A stretch of DNA of 64,000 bases from Streptomyces griseocarneus (GTDB lineage: Bacteria > Actinomycetota > Actinomycetes > Streptomycetales > Streptomycetaceae), in NCBI GenBank assembly GCA_003674045.1, contig PENC01000003.1, positions 310,001 to 374,000 on the forward strand. The letters are read 5' to 3'. Numbering within the stretch: position 1 is the first letter of the stretch; the number at the start of each line of letters is the position of its first letter. Shown here piece after piece: positions 51,001 through 58,641 of the stretch. The position numbers were made by a program, and so were the translations under genes. The notes beneath the pieces were generated by a model that searched no databases, was not told the origin of the DNA, and worked only from the letters and a program-made list of their open reading frames with translations.

Positions 51001-53684
51001 TCTCCTCCTGGCGGGCGGGGGACCAGGTCGCGCGGACCGCGCGGTCGTGGCGCTACGACGTGCGCTGGGAGCCGTGGGCCGGAGGAGCCGTGGCCGACGC
51101 CGCGCTGTCCGGGCGCTGGCTCGTCGTCCGCGCCGCCGCGAGCGCCGGCCTGGCCGACGCCGTGGCCGACACGCTGTCCGGTCACGGGGCCGAGGTGCTG
51201 CGCCGGGAGCTCGACGCCGAGTCCATGGACCGGGCCGGACTCGCCGCGTGGCTCGGCGACTTGGGCGGACCGGACGGCCTCGCCGGGGTCGTCTCGCTGC
51301 TGGGCGCGGAACAGGACGCGGACGGTACCGGGTTCGACGACGGCCCGGGGCTGATCCGGGCCGTGGCCGCGACGACCACCCTCGTCCAGGCGCTGGGCGA
51401 CGCGGGCATCGATGCCCCGCTCCGGTGCCTGACGGCCGGCGCCGTGTCCGTCATGGGCGAGGACCTGGCGTCCGCGATCGGGGCCGGGATCTGGGGCCTC
51501 GGCGGCGTCATCGGCCTCGAACACCCCCTCCGCTGGGGTGGACTGCTCGACCTGCCCGCCGCCCCGGACGACCGCGCCCTGGCCGTCCTGGCCACCGTCC
51601 TGGCCGCCGCCGACGCGGAGGACCAGATCGCGATCCGTCCGCTCGGCACGTTCGGGCGCCGACTGACCCGGATGCCGCACGCCGACCCCACGCCCCTGGC
51701 CCACCGCTGGCGGACCGGCGGCACCGCACTGATCACCGGCGGTACGGGCGCCCTGGGCGCCCACACGGCACGGTGGCTGGCCGGGCACGGGGCCGAGCGG
51801 ATCCTGGTGCTGGGCCGCCGCGGCCCGGACACGCCGGGGCTCGACGAGCTGCGGAAGGACCTGGCGGCCTCGGGCGCCGAACTCGTGCCCCTCGCGTGCG
51901 ACCTCACCGCCCCGGACGTGTCCGCCCGGCTGAAGGGCGTCCTGCGCGGCGAACTCCCGCGCATCCGGACCGTGGTGCACGCCGCGGGCGTGGCGGGACC
52001 GGCTCTGCTGGCCGACACCGATCCCGCCGCGATCGCCGCCACCGTCACCGCCAAGGTCGCCGGGGCACTGGCCCTCGACGAGCTGTTCGGCTCCGCCGAC
52101 CTCGACGCGTTCGTGCTCTACTCCTCCGGCGCCGGGGTGTGGGGCGGCGCGTCGCAGGGCGCGTACGCGGCCGCCAACGCCTACCTGGACGCCCTCGCCC
52201 GCCGACGCCGGCAGCGCGGGCTCACCGCGACGGCGCTCGCCTGGGGCCCCTGGGCGGCCGGCGGCATGGCCGACGGCGAGGCGGAGCGCCTCCTCGACCG
52301 GCTGGGCGTACGGGCGATGGCACCCGGCACCGCCCTGGAGGCCCTCGGCCAGGCGCTCGACGAGGACCTGACCCGCGTGACCGTCGCCGACGTGGACTGG
52401 CGGCGGTTCGCGCGGAGCTACACGGCCGCCCGCCCCCGGCCGCTGATCACCGAACTCGTCGGAGCCGTCCCCGGGACCGGGACCGAGGCCGTGCCCACGC
52501 CCGAGCAGCGTCCCCTCTGGGACCGGTCCGTCGAACGTTCCCCGGCCCTCCTCGCCGCCGAGCTGCTCGACCTGGTCCGCACCGAGGCGGCCGCCCAGCT
52601 CGGCCACGCCGACGCGCGTGCGGTCGACCCCGAACAGCCCTTCCGCGACATGGGCTTCGACTCGCTGGCCACCGTCGGGCTCCGCAACCGGCTGAGCGAG
52701 GCCACCGGACTCGCACTCGCCTCGACTCTGGTCTACGACCACGAGACCCCTTCGGCGCTCGCCACCCACCTGGCGTCCGCCCTCGGTGACGGATCCGCCG
52801 CGCGTCACGCACCCCGGCCCGGGCCGGGCGCCGAGGAATCGAACGAACTGCTCGGCTCCGTCTACCGCCAACTGGCCCTGCGCGGCCAGATGGACGACGC
52901 GGAAGCGCTGCTCGTCGGCGCGTCCGGACTCCGGGAGGCCTGCGCGGACCCGGCGCGGCTGGCCGGGACACCGGGCTTTGTCCGGATGTCGCACGGCGGC
53001 GAGCACCCACGGCTGATCTGCTTCCCGCCGTTCGCACCCGTCGACGGCACCCTCCAGTTCGGCAGGCTGGCCTCCGCCTTCGACGGGTTCTGCGGCACCG
53101 CGGTCCTCACCGTCCCCGGCTTCCGCGCCGGCGAACCGCTCGCGGCCTCCCGTGACGTCCTGCTCGACGTGCTCGCCGACGCGACCCTGCGCTGCGCCGA
53201 CGGCGAGCCGTACGTCCTGCTCGGCTACTCGTCCAGCGGATGGCTCGCCCACGGCGTCGGCACCCGGCTCCGGGCGGCGGGTGCCGACGGACCCACCGGC
53301 ATCGTCCTGCTGGACACGTATCTGCCCGCGACCATGTCGCGGCGCATGCGCAAGGCCATGAACTACGAGGTCATCGTCCGCCGCCAGGCCTTCACCGCGC
53401 TCGGCTACGTCGGACTCACCGCGATCGGCAGCTACCGGCGGATGTTCCGCGGCTGGGAGCCCGAGCCGACGGCCGTGCCGACCCTGTTCGCGCGGCCGTC
53501 CCGTTGCGTACCGGGCGATCCCGACGAGCCGATGACCGGCGAGGAGTGGCGCTCGTCCTGGCCGCACGAGCACACCGCCCTGGAGGTCGAGGGCGACCAC
53601 TGCACCATGATCGGCGAGCACGCGGAGCAGACCGGCGCGGCGGTCCGCACATGGATCGCCGGGCTCGCCGGGACGGGCCGATGA
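48009..53684 (+). CDS. PKS4: terminal type I polyketide synthase module with thioesterase (module J + TE)
   Basis: A 1891-residue protein. The N-terminus is a Ser/Gly/Thr-rich leader of about 20 residues followed by a docking helix ([18 protein letters not shown]). Domains: KS (Cys 223), AT with GHSLG (Ser 690) and HAFH (791; malonyl), an A-type KR (GGTGALG 1244, Trp 1378, Tyr 1386), ACP (Ser 1552) and TE (about 1610-1891). The TE nucleophile region is GYSSSG (Ser 1741), with DTYLP and GDHCTMI supplying the Asp and His expected of modular PKS thioesterases. It adds C1-C2, makes the C3 hydroxyl and releases the chain, probably by lactonisation. In a leptomycin-like chain the C5 hydroxyl would give a delta-lactone. 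Presence of the TE marks the end of the assembly line. Confidence 0.97.
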   Translation: MSTESHGSNGSTSSTSSNEEKLRHFLRMTAADLRETKQRLREAEEAFREPIAIVAMGCRFPGGVRSAEDLWRLVADGTDAVSGFPADRGWGVGPGYGAGGATDGGSATGQGGFVYDAAEFDAEFFGISPFEALAMDPQQRLLLETSWEVVERAGIDPLSLRRSRTGVFVGASALGYGTRSGSGSGPSGSEGHRITGGSMSVVSGRVSYTLGLEGPAVTLDTACSSSLVALHSAGQALRAGDCDLALAGGVTVMARPTAFVEFSRQGGLASDGRCKPFAAAADGTGWGEGVGLLLLERLSDARRHGHPVLAVVRGSAVNQDGASNGLSAPNGPSQQRVIRQALVNAGLSAADVDVVEAHGTGTTLGDPIEAQALLATYGQGRSGDRPLWLGSVKSNIGHTQAAAGVAGVIKMVMAMRHGVLPKTLHVDAPSPHVDWSAGRVELLTRAMPWPEAADRPRRAGVSSFGISGTNAHVILEQVPPLTGEPDGGPSAAGVGGLVPWVLSARSAEALRAQAVRLRSHVLAGPPSHPADVAWSSVTGRALLEHRAVVYGRDVAELTAGLTAVANGRPGSTEPGATPVVVTGTVPRAARSGGRSTPKHAVVFTGQGARYRGVGRELYEAFPVFAAAVDEVCAAFDAVVSFSVRDVLLGDPAVESDDTGVAQPVLFVFEVALYRLWRSWVSGPDVVLGHSLGGIVAAYVAGVFSLEGAVALVAARARLMGVLPAGGAMLAVGASEAQVVALLAGGVPGVVGVAAVNGPASVVVSGETPAVEVIEGLCAGRGWRSSRLKVSHAFHSALMEPVLDDLREALSGIELSAPSIALASDVTGRLVSGEEVCDPEYWVRQVRSEVRFGDAVTAAQAEGVSTFVELGPDAALTPMVAECTAGSDAAAVPTQRRGRHPVVALATGLATAFVRGTPVDWAGALAGARRVDLPTYPFQGRRYWLEPGPLAESSADEPFTADPVDDGFWDAVERADLDGLTTLLDVPEDAPLRDLLPALSSWRAGDQVARTARSWRYDVRWEPWAGGAVADAALSGRWLVVRAAASAGLADAVADTLSGHGAEVLRRELDAESMDRAGLAAWLGDLGGPDGLAGVVSLLGAEQDADGTGFDDGPGLIRAVAATTTLVQALGDAGIDAPLRCLTAGAVSVMGEDLASAIGAGIWGLGGVIGLEHPLRWGGLLDLPAAPDDRALAVLATVLAAADAEDQIAIRPLGTFGRRLTRMPHADPTPLAHRWRTGGTALITGGTGALGAHTARWLAGHGAERILVLGRRGPDTPGLDELRKDLAASGAELVPLACDLTAPDVSARLKGVLRGELPRIRTVVHAAGVAGPALLADTDPAAIAATVTAKVAGALALDELFGSADLDAFVLYSSGAGVWGGASQGAYAAANAYLDALARRRRQRGLTATALAWGPWAAGGMADGEAERLLDRLGVRAMAPGTALEALGQALDEDLTRVTVADVDWRRFARSYTAARPRPLITELVGAVPGTGTEAVPTPEQRPLWDRSVERSPALLAAELLDLVRTEAAAQLGHADARAVDPEQPFRDMGFDSLATVGLRNRLSEATGLALASTLVYDHETPSALATHLASALGDGSAARHAPRPGPGAEESNELLGSVYRQLALRGQMDDAEALLVGASGLREACADPARLAGTPGFVRMSHGGEHPRLICFPPFAPVDGTLQFGRLASAFDGFCGTAVLTVPGFRAGEPLAASRDVLLDVLADATLRCADGEPYVLLGYSSSGWLAHGVGTRLRAAGADGPTGIVLLDTYLPATMSRRMRKAMNYEVIVRRQAFTALGYVGLTAIGSYRRMFRGWEPEPTAVPTLFARPSRCVPGDPDEPMTGEEWRSSWPHEHTALEVEGDHCTMIGEHAEQTGAAVRTWIAGLAGTGR
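48153..52780 (+). other. PKS module J: KS-AT(malonyl)-KR(A-type)-ACP
   Basis: The KS has TACSSS (Cys 223) and ISPFEAL where the other modules have ISPREAL. The AT is the twin of module E (HAFH at 791). There is no DH. The KR is A-type (GVWGG, Tyr 1386). Predicted: a C2 methylene and an A-type C3 hydroxyl. A conjugated lactone would therefore need a separate dehydration step. Confidence 0.92.
49805..50665 (+). repeat. Malonyl-AT tract, copy 2 (module J)
   Basis: This is nearly identical to 22150-23000 in module E. The two copies differ in short patches, such as the region before VGIAAV/VGVAAV and the linker after DVTGR, and agree over long exact runs. Confidence 0.85.
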
Positions 53685-53745
53685 CACCACCCGGACCCGG
53701 CACCTGCCTCTCGAACGAGCATCACAGGACCACGCCGTACGAACG

Positions 53746-53753
53746 AAAAGGAA
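53746..53753 (+). promoter_or_regulatory. Ribosome binding site for the SnoaL-like gene
   Basis: AAAAGGAA lies 8 nt before the ATG at 53762. The frame is open far upstream into the TE coding region, so this site decides the start. Confidence 0.75.
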
Positions 53754-53761
53754 CCCAGTCC

Positions 53762-54307
53762 ATGACCGAAACCGCCGACACCGCGGCTCCCGCTCCGGCG
53801 CGGCCGTACCTCGTGCCCGGATCGACCGCGTACCTCGACGCGGGCTTCCTCGCCGACCGGGCCGCGATCCACGACCTCGTCGCCGCCTACAGCCTCTTCT
53901 TCGACTCGGGCGATTTCGACGGGCTCGGCGACCTCTTCACCGGGGACGCGACCTTCACCTTCACCCCGCGGCCGGAGGGCTTTCCGCCGTCGGTGACCAC
54001 GCGCGGGCAGATCGTGTCCGCCATGGCCGCGCTGTACCGGCACAACGCCGAGACGCGCGGCGCGCACCAGCGCCACCTCACCACCAACACGGTGATCATC
54101 CGGCTCGACGCGACCACGGCCGAGGCCCGGTCGCTGCTCTCCGTCTCCTTCGCGTTCGACGACGGGCGGTACGAACTGGGCCGCAGCGGCTCGTACGTCG
54201 ACCTCCTGGAGAAGGACGGCGAGCGCTGGCGCATCGCGCACCGGACCCTGTGGCTCCGCGAGCTGCCCCGCATCCCCGCCGCCGTCGCCCCCGGCGACGA
54301 GCGGTGA
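53762..54307 (+). CDS. SnoaL/LinA-fold (NTF2-like) protein, candidate tailoring dehydratase or cyclase
   Basis: A 181-residue protein, 77 bp after PKS4 and 14 bp before the P450, so in the PKS operon. A flexible Ala/Pro-rich start is followed by AAIHDLVAAYSLFFDSGDFD..LFTGDATF, the usual N-terminal helix and first strand of the SnoaL_4/LinA/scytalone dehydratase branch of NTF2-like proteins. Asp 48 (FFDSGD) and His 102 or 105 (GAHQRHLTTN) sit where LinA-type enzymes carry their Asp-His dyad; this placement is from memory of the family. Such enzymes abstract protons in dehydrations, cyclisations or halide eliminations. Module J makes a C3 hydroxyl without a DH, so removing water to give an unsaturated lactone is an attractive role, but this is inference. 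An epoxide hydrolase or cyclase role is also possible. Confidence 0.85.
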   Translation: MTETADTAAPAPARPYLVPGSTAYLDAGFLADRAAIHDLVAAYSLFFDSGDFDGLGDLFTGDATFTFTPRPEGFPPSVTTRGQIVSAMAALYRHNAETRGAHQRHLTTNTVIIRLDATTAEARSLLSVSFAFDDGRYELGRSGSYVDLLEKDGERWRIAHRTLWLRELPRIPAAVAPGDER

Positions 54308-54309
54308 CA

Positions 54310-54317
54310 GGAAGGAA
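54310..54317 (+). promoter_or_regulatory. Ribosome binding site for the PKS-operon P450
   Basis: GGAAGGAA lies 4 nt before the GTG at 54322. The frame is open upstream to 54250, but that part overlaps the SnoaL-like gene and lacks a site, so 54322 is chosen. Confidence 0.7.
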
Positions 54318-54321
54318 CACC

Positions 54322-55503
54322 GTGATCCCCGTCCTGGACCTCGTCCACGTTTCCGCGCTCGCCGACGCCGAGCGCGAGCTCGGACAGCTCGCACACCGGC
54401 ACCCCGTGATCCGTACCCGACAGGCGAACGGCGCCGAGGCGTGGACCGTCCTCGGCGCGTCGCTGAGCCGCAAGCTCCTCGGCGACCCCCGCCTGTCCAA
54501 CGACCTCCACGCGCACGCGCCGGGCGCCGCGCAGAACCCCGGCGCCCCGATCGTGCTCTTCGAGCAGGACAACCCGGACCACGCGCGGTACCGGCGCCTC
54601 GTCAGCGCCGCCTTCGCCTCACGGGCCGTACGCGCGCTCGAACCGCGCCTCGTCGACATCGCGCGCCGCCTCCTCGACGGCCTCCCCCGGGAGGGGACGG
54701 CCGACTTCATCGCGGCGTTCGCCAACCCCTTCCCGCTGGAAGTGATCTGCGAGCTGCTCGGCGTGCCCCTGTCGGACCGCGAGGTCTTCCACACCAGGGT
54801 CAAGAACATGGACTCGCCGTCGGCCCCGGTGCGCCGGGCCGCGACGGACGCGTTCGCCGCGTACTGCACGAACCTCGTCGAGGCCAAGCGGCAGCAGCCC
54901 ACCGAGGACCTGCTCAGCGAGCTGGTCACCGTCCGGCTCGACGACGGCGCGTCGCTCACGCAGGACGAGCTCGTGGGATTCGGCTCGGTCCTGCTGTTCG
55001 CCGGGCACGTCACGACCGCGTTCGTCATCGCGAGCGCGCTGCTCGAACTGCTCACACACCCGGACCAGTTGGCCGCCCTCCGTGCCGACCCGTCCCTGGT
55101 GACAGGCACCACCGAGGAGGCGATGCGGTTCCGCGGCTCCCTGCTGTCCACCACGAACCGCGTCGCGCTGGCCGACATCGAGGCCGACGGCGTGGTCATC
55201 CGCCGGGGCGACCTGGTCCGCTTCCTGCTGTCGGCCGCGAACCGGGACCCGGCCGTCCGCGAGGACCCGCACACCTTCGACATCCTCCGCCCGACCTCGG
55301 CCCACCTCGGCTTCGGCCACGGCCCTCACTTCTGCCTCGGCCACCAACTGGCCCGGCAGGAGATCAGAGTCGCCCTGACCGAGGTCCTGTCCCGCTTCCC
55401 CGTCCTCGAACTCGCCGTCCCGCCACGCGACCTCCGCTGGCGCTCCTCCGACTTCCTGCGGGGGCTGGCCGGACTCCCCGTGCGCTACGCGGCCGGAAGC
55501 TGA
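54322..55503 (+). CDS. Cytochrome P450, PKS tailoring oxidase
   Basis: A 393-residue protein, normal for a soluble bacterial class I P450, starting at GTG 54322. I-helix AGHVTT near residue 227 (acid replaced by His-Val, Thr kept), ExxR in EEAMR near 265-269, and the haem loop FGHGPHFCLG with Cys 338. It needs ferredoxin and ferredoxin reductase supplied elsewhere; none is encoded here. It is last in the PKS operon, 14 bp after the SnoaL-like gene. If the product is leptomycin-like, the obvious job is oxidation of the starter-end methyl to a carboxylic acid (C24). The published leptomycin cluster, as I recall it, also ends with a P450 gene after the last PKS. The substrate is inferred, the enzyme class is certain. 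It converges with the regulator gene at 55512, leaving only 8 bp. Confidence 0.93.
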   Translation: MIPVLDLVHVSALADAERELGQLAHRHPVIRTRQANGAEAWTVLGASLSRKLLGDPRLSNDLHAHAPGAAQNPGAPIVLFEQDNPDHARYRRLVSAAFASRAVRALEPRLVDIARRLLDGLPREGTADFIAAFANPFPLEVICELLGVPLSDREVFHTRVKNMDSPSAPVRRAATDAFAAYCTNLVEAKRQQPTEDLLSELVTVRLDDGASLTQDELVGFGSVLLFAGHVTTAFVIASALLELLTHPDQLAALRADPSLVTGTTEEAMRFRGSLLSTTNRVALADIEADGVVIRRGDLVRFLLSAANRDPAVREDPHTFDILRPTSAHLGFGHGPHFCLGHQLARQEIRVALTEVLSRFPVLELAVPPRDLRWRSSDFLRGLAGLPVRYAAGS

Positions 55504-55511
55504 GCGGTCCG

Positions 55512-56486
55512 CTACGCCGTGGTGGCCCGCAGCGCGCGCTGTGCCGCTCGGCGGAGGTGGTGGAGGACCTCCGGGTGGGCGTCGAGGGTGTAGTCGGCGT
55601 CCAGGCCCGCCAGGGTCCGGGCGATACGGGGCAGGTCGTCGTCGGAGGCATCGACGAGGCAGGTGCGGTCGTCGAGGGGCCGGAGGCGGGTGGCCAGTCC
55701 CGGGGTGCGGGCGCGGACGTGGTCGGCGGGGGCGCGCACGGTGGCGACGGCGCGGTAGCGGGTGGGCGCGGCGGAGAGACGGGCGGCGACGAAGGCGGCC
55801 GGATCGTCGCCGGGAACCGGCCGCGGTGGGACGCGGCGGCCGGTGGGGACCGCCCGCGTGATCCGGTCGAGGCGGAAGAGACGCCAGTCGTCCCTGTCGG
55901 TGTCGTGGGCGAGGAGGTACCACAGGTTGCCGGAGGCGACCAGATGGCAGGGCTCCGCCCGGCGCGGGGCGCCGGCGCCCTGGCGGGTGGTGTAGTCGAA
56001 GGCGAGGACCTCGTGGTCGCGGCAGGCGACGGCGAGGGTGGCCAGGAGCGCGGGATCGGCCCGCGGCCCCCGGTCCTCCCAGGTGATGTCGGCGAGCGAG
56101 GTCTGGAGGGCGGTGACCTGGCCGCGAAGGCGGCGGGGAAGGACCTGCTCGAGTTTGGCCAGGGCGCGCAGAGCGGTCTCCTCGACGCCGGACAGGCCGC
56201 TGCCCGCGGCGGTGCGCAGGGCGACGGCGATCGCGACGGCCTCCTCGTCGTCGAGGAGGAGAGGCGGCAGGTCGGTGCCGGAGGTGAGCCGGTAGCCGCC
56301 GCTGTGGCCGCGGGTGCTGTCGACGGGGTAGCCGAGCTCGCGCAGACGGTCGATGTCGCGGCGGATGGTGCGGACGGTGACACCGAGGCGGTCGGCGAGG
56401 TCGGCGCCGGGCCATTCCCGGCGGGTCTGCAGCAGGGACAGCAACCGCAGCATGCGGGCTGTCGTGTCACTCGTCATGAATTCCAT
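55512..56486 (-). CDS. WYL-domain helix-turn-helix transcriptional regulator (YafY/DeoR-like)
   Basis: A 324-residue protein read leftward from ATG 56486; an alternative ATG at 56477 would shorten it by three codons. An N-terminal winged HTH (residues about 5-60: RMLRLLSLLQTRREWPGADLADRLGVT..) is followed by a central WYL domain (near 200: NLWYLLAHDTDRDDWRLFRLDRI) and a C-terminal WCX-type extension. These proteins bind DNA as dimers and sense small ligands or nucleic acids. The gene diverges from the oxidoreductase gene at 56572, and a perfect inverted repeat lies between the two starts, so it probably represses that gene and itself. Its tail meets the PKS-operon P450 head-on. I see no sign that it controls the PKS. 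Confidence 0.9.
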   Translation of the reverse strand: MEFMTSDTTARMLRLLSLLQTRREWPGADLADRLGVTVRTIRRDIDRLRELGYPVDSTRGHSGGYRLTSGTDLPPLLLDDEEAVAIAVALRTAAGSGLSGVEETALRALAKLEQVLPRRLRGQVTALQTSLADITWEDRGPRADPALLATLAVACRDHEVLAFDYTTRQGAGAPRRAEPCHLVASGNLWYLLAHDTDRDDWRLFRLDRITRAVPTGRRVPPRPVPGDDPAAFVAARLSAAPTRYRAVATVRAPADHVRARTPGLATRLRPLDDRTCLVDASDDDLPRIARTLAGLDADYTLDAHPEVLHHLRRAAQRALRATTA

Positions 56487-56500
56487 GATGACGCGCTCAA

Positions 56501-56517
56501 AGGACACCCATTGTCCT
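56501..56517. promoter_or_regulatory. Inverted-repeat operator between the WYL regulator and the oxidoreductase gene
   Basis: AGGACA-CCCAT-TGTCCT is a perfect 6-bp inverted repeat with a 5-nt spacer. It lies 15 bp from the regulator start and about 55 bp upstream of the divergent ATG. Position and symmetry fit a dimeric repressor site controlling both genes. Confidence 0.65.
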
Positions 56518-56571
56518 GAATGCCTCCTACCGTGGTGATGTCCGCACGGAGCAAAACGGGAGGAATTACTC

Positions 56572-57291
56572 ATGAAGATCGCTGTTCTCGGTACCGGGGG
56601 CGGTGCCCGCGCCCATATCGCCAAGCTCGCCGAGCTCGGCCACGAGGTCCACGTCGGCACCCGCGACCCCGAGGCCACGCTGGCCCGCACCGGACCCGAC
56701 ATGATGGGCACCCCGCCCTTCGGGCAGTTCCTCGCCGACCACTCCGGCGTCGCCCTGCACACCTTCGGTGACGCCGCGGCCGCCTCCGACGGCCTGGTGA
56801 TCAACGGCATCGACGGCCACAACGCGGTCGGGGCGCTGTCCGCCATCGCCGACCGGCTGGCGGGCAAGACCCTGATCGACTACGCGGTCCCGTTCGTCTA
56901 CCGGCACGAGCCGGAGCACCCCTGGCCGACGCCGTGGGGGATCATGCCGAAGCTGGACCCGTGCGACACCGACAGCCTCGGCGAACAGATCCAGCGTGCC
57001 CTACCCCGGACGAAGGTCGTGAAGTCCTTCGTCACCCAGGAGCAGACCACCGTCGTCGACCCGAAGTCCGTCGGCAACGGCGACCACACGATGTTCGTCG
57101 CCGGTGACCACGCGGACGCCAAGGAACAGGCCACCGACCTGCTCAAGGCCTACGGCTGGACCGACGTCCTCGACGTCGGCCCCCTCGTCTGCGCCCGTGG
57201 CATGGAGATGTACGCCCACATGCACTCCGCCATCGGCTTCGGCCTCGGCCAGCAGTTCGGCGGCCACTTCGGTATCAAGGTCGTCCGCTGA
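56572..57291 (+). CDS. F420/NADP-dependent oxidoreductase family protein (Rossmann fold)
   Basis: A 239-residue protein with a strong site (GGGAGGAAT) before ATG 56572. It begins MKIAVLGTGGGARAHIAKLAELGHEVHVGTRDP, a Rossmann dinucleotide loop followed by the RD that usually contacts the NADP phosphate. The family (NADPH:F420 reductase-like and related pyrroline-5-carboxylate reductase-like proteins) transfers hydride between NADP and a cofactor or carbonyl substrate. The rest (HNAVGALSAIADRLAGKTLIDYAVPF, then VVKSFVTQEQTTVVDP) matches the usual body of such proteins. Substrate unknown. It is divergent from, and probably repressed by, the WYL regulator, and is followed by an 11-bp-stem terminator. 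It is probably a stress or housekeeping gene rather than part of the PKS cluster. Confidence 0.85.
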   Translation: MKIAVLGTGGGARAHIAKLAELGHEVHVGTRDPEATLARTGPDMMGTPPFGQFLADHSGVALHTFGDAAAASDGLVINGIDGHNAVGALSAIADRLAGKTLIDYAVPFVYRHEPEHPWPTPWGIMPKLDPCDTDSLGEQIQRALPRTKVVKSFVTQEQTTVVDPKSVGNGDHTMFVAGDHADAKEQATDLLKAYGWTDVLDVGPLVCARGMEMYAHMHSAIGFGLGQQFGGHFGIKVVR

Positions 57292-57310
57292 CCCTCGCCC
57301 CCCGCCGGAA

Positions 57311-57337
57311 GAGGGAGTCGCCGCCCGCGACTCCCTC
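57311..57337 (+). terminator. Hairpin terminator after the oxidoreductase gene
   Basis: Perfect 11-bp stem GAGGGAGTCGC / GCGACTCCCTC with a 5-nt loop, 19 bp after the stop codon. There is no U-tract, as is common in GC-rich actinomycetes. Confidence 0.8.
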
Positions 57338-57371
57338 GGCCCGTCCGTCCGACCGCACCGGAGCCTTCCCC

Positions 57372-57770
57372 ATGCCCAGCCAGAACACCACCGTCCGCCT
57401 GTCCGGAAAGATCATGTGCCACGCGATGTGGGCGCCCGACGGCCGCCGCCTGGCCGACTTCTACGCCGCCGCCCTGGGCACCGAGGTCGGCGAGGTCTAC
57501 CCCGACGAGCACGGCGACGACGTCGCCTTCGGCTTCTCCGTGAACGGGGCGATGTACCTCTTCTACACCTCCGCCTCCTTCACCGCCCCCGACTGGCCCG
57601 CAGAGGACCTGCCCTTCCATATGGACCTCGCCTTCGACGACGCCGAGGCGGCGGAACGACACCTCCTGGCCATGGGAGCCACCAAGCCGGACCACCAGCC
57701 CGGCGGCGAGCACTGGACGGTGCTCCTCGACCCCTCCGGCCGGCCGTTCTGCATCCACGGCGGTTACTGA
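57372..57770 (+). CDS. VOC superfamily (glyoxalase/bleomycin-resistance fold) protein
   Basis: A 132-residue single-domain protein. The pattern RRLADFYAAALGTEVGEVYPDEHGDDVAFGFSV near the N-terminus and DPSGRPFCIHGGY at the C-terminus are the two beta-alpha-beta-beta-beta halves of a VOC fold. VOC proteins act as dimers in isomerisation, dioxygenation or ligand sequestration; nothing here points to a substrate. A weak GGAG lies about 10 nt before the ATG. A terminator separates it from the upstream gene. It is not obviously linked to the PKS. A role as a drug-binding resistance protein cannot be excluded but has no specific support. Confidence 0.82.
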   Translation: MPSQNTTVRLSGKIMCHAMWAPDGRRLADFYAAALGTEVGEVYPDEHGDDVAFGFSVNGAMYLFYTSASFTAPDWPAEDLPFHMDLAFDDAEAAERHLLAMGATKPDHQPGGEHWTVLLDPSGRPFCIHGGY

Positions 57771-57865
57771 CCCACGCCGGGCCGCGGCCCTGGAGTGCTT
57801 TCGGCCGTGCGGGGAAGAATGTCGCCAAAGGTAGGGGCTGAGGGGAAATATTCCAGGGGGAATTC

Positions 57866-58270
57866 ATGCCGGACGATCAGGACGATCAGGCAGGCGCCCC
57901 GGTCCGCAGCGGGAGCCCGGACTCCGCGGTGGACCGGGTGGCGGACTTCTACGGGGCCTATATCGACGCCGTCGACGACGGCACCGACGACCTGGGCGCG
58001 GAACTTCGCGCCCACTACCTCACGGAAGACCTCCGGCAGCGACTGGCCGCCTGGGAGGAGGCCAATCACGCCGACGGCGTCCTGCGCGCCCAGGACGTGC
58101 CCACTCGCTGGGAGGTCCGCTACCACGACTCCGGGGCCGGGCACCTGTTCACGACCGTCACGCTCACCTGGGGCACCGGCCCGGACGCCGGGCACACCCG
58201 GCTGGCGGTGCAGAGCGACCTGAGCACCAAGCTCATCTCGGATATCGAGGACGCTCCAGCCGGGTTCTGA
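57866..58270 (+). CDS. Conserved hypothetical protein, 134 residues
   Basis: The start is ATG 57866 with AGGGGGAA just upstream. It has no signal peptide or membrane segment. It is acidic and begins with an Asp-rich stretch (MPDDQDDQ). The body DRVADFYGAYIDAVDDGTDDLGAELRAHYLTEDL followed by strand-rich sequence ending SDLSTKLISDIEDAP suggests a small alpha+beta fold of the NTF2-like or DUF3828-like sort. I recognise the pattern as a conserved streptomycete protein without known function. Its own hairpin terminator follows 8 bp after the stop, so it is a monocistronic unit. Confidence 0.75.
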   Translation: MPDDQDDQAGAPVRSGSPDSAVDRVADFYGAYIDAVDDGTDDLGAELRAHYLTEDLRQRLAAWEEANHADGVLRAQDVPTRWEVRYHDSGAGHLFTTVTLTWGTGPDAGHTRLAVQSDLSTKLISDIEDAPAGF

Positions 58271-58278
58271 AGCAGGCA

Positions 58279-58317
58279 TGGGCCTGCCTCCGGCGGAACG
58301 CCGCCGCGGCAGGCCCA
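58279..58317 (+). terminator. Hairpin terminator after the 134-residue protein gene
   Basis: Perfect outer stem TGGGCCTGCC / GGCAGGCCCA with a second nested stem CGGCGG-aacg-CCGCCG. It begins 8 bp after the stop. Confidence 0.8.
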
Positions 58318-58341
58318 CCCTCACCCCGTTCCGATGCCCGC

Positions 58342-58470
58342 GCCGAGGACTTCGGACCGCTGACCTTGTTCGTCCGGGAAGGGGAAGGCCGGCCCTTCTG
58401 CGCGCGCCCGGCACTCGGGCGGTCCGGAGGGGTGAATGCCGCCGACGTGCGTCGGATCCATGCCCGAGCC
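58342..58470 (+). pseudogene. Possible remnant of a GNAT-family acetyltransferase gene
   Basis: The stretch AEDFGPLTLFVREGEGRPFCARPALG...VNAADVRRIHAR looks like the N-terminal part of a common streptomycete GNAT protein. It has no start codon of its own, and the rest of the acetyltransferase is absent. It lies in the 371-bp gap 58271-58641, which otherwise holds only the terminator above and the promoter region of the next gene. Evidence is by resemblance only. Confidence 0.3.
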
Positions 58471-58641
58471 GGCTTCCGCCCCGTGGGGACAGCACTGATC
58501 GCCGAGCCCGCCGGACAGTCGCTGACGCACCGTCAATCAGCTTCCTGGAATGGCCTGGTACGGGGGACAGGGGCTCCCCGGCGGACCCCGGCCCGCACAC
58601 CCGTACATTGGGGCCTGCACTCCCGAGCAGGAAAGGCCCTC

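Noticed and set aside
55512..56486. Pathway-specific regulator of the PKS
   Set aside because: WYL regulators normally act on the divergent neighbour, and the only operator seen lies in that divergent region. No LuxR, SARP or TetR gene is present in the window.
57372..57770. Self-resistance gene for the polyketide
   Set aside because: A VOC fold alone does not indicate resistance. It is separated from the PKS by other units and a terminator.
58600..58612. A -10 box TACATT before the polyprenyl synthase gene
   Set aside because: No matching -35 element at suitable spacing; too weak to list as a promoter.
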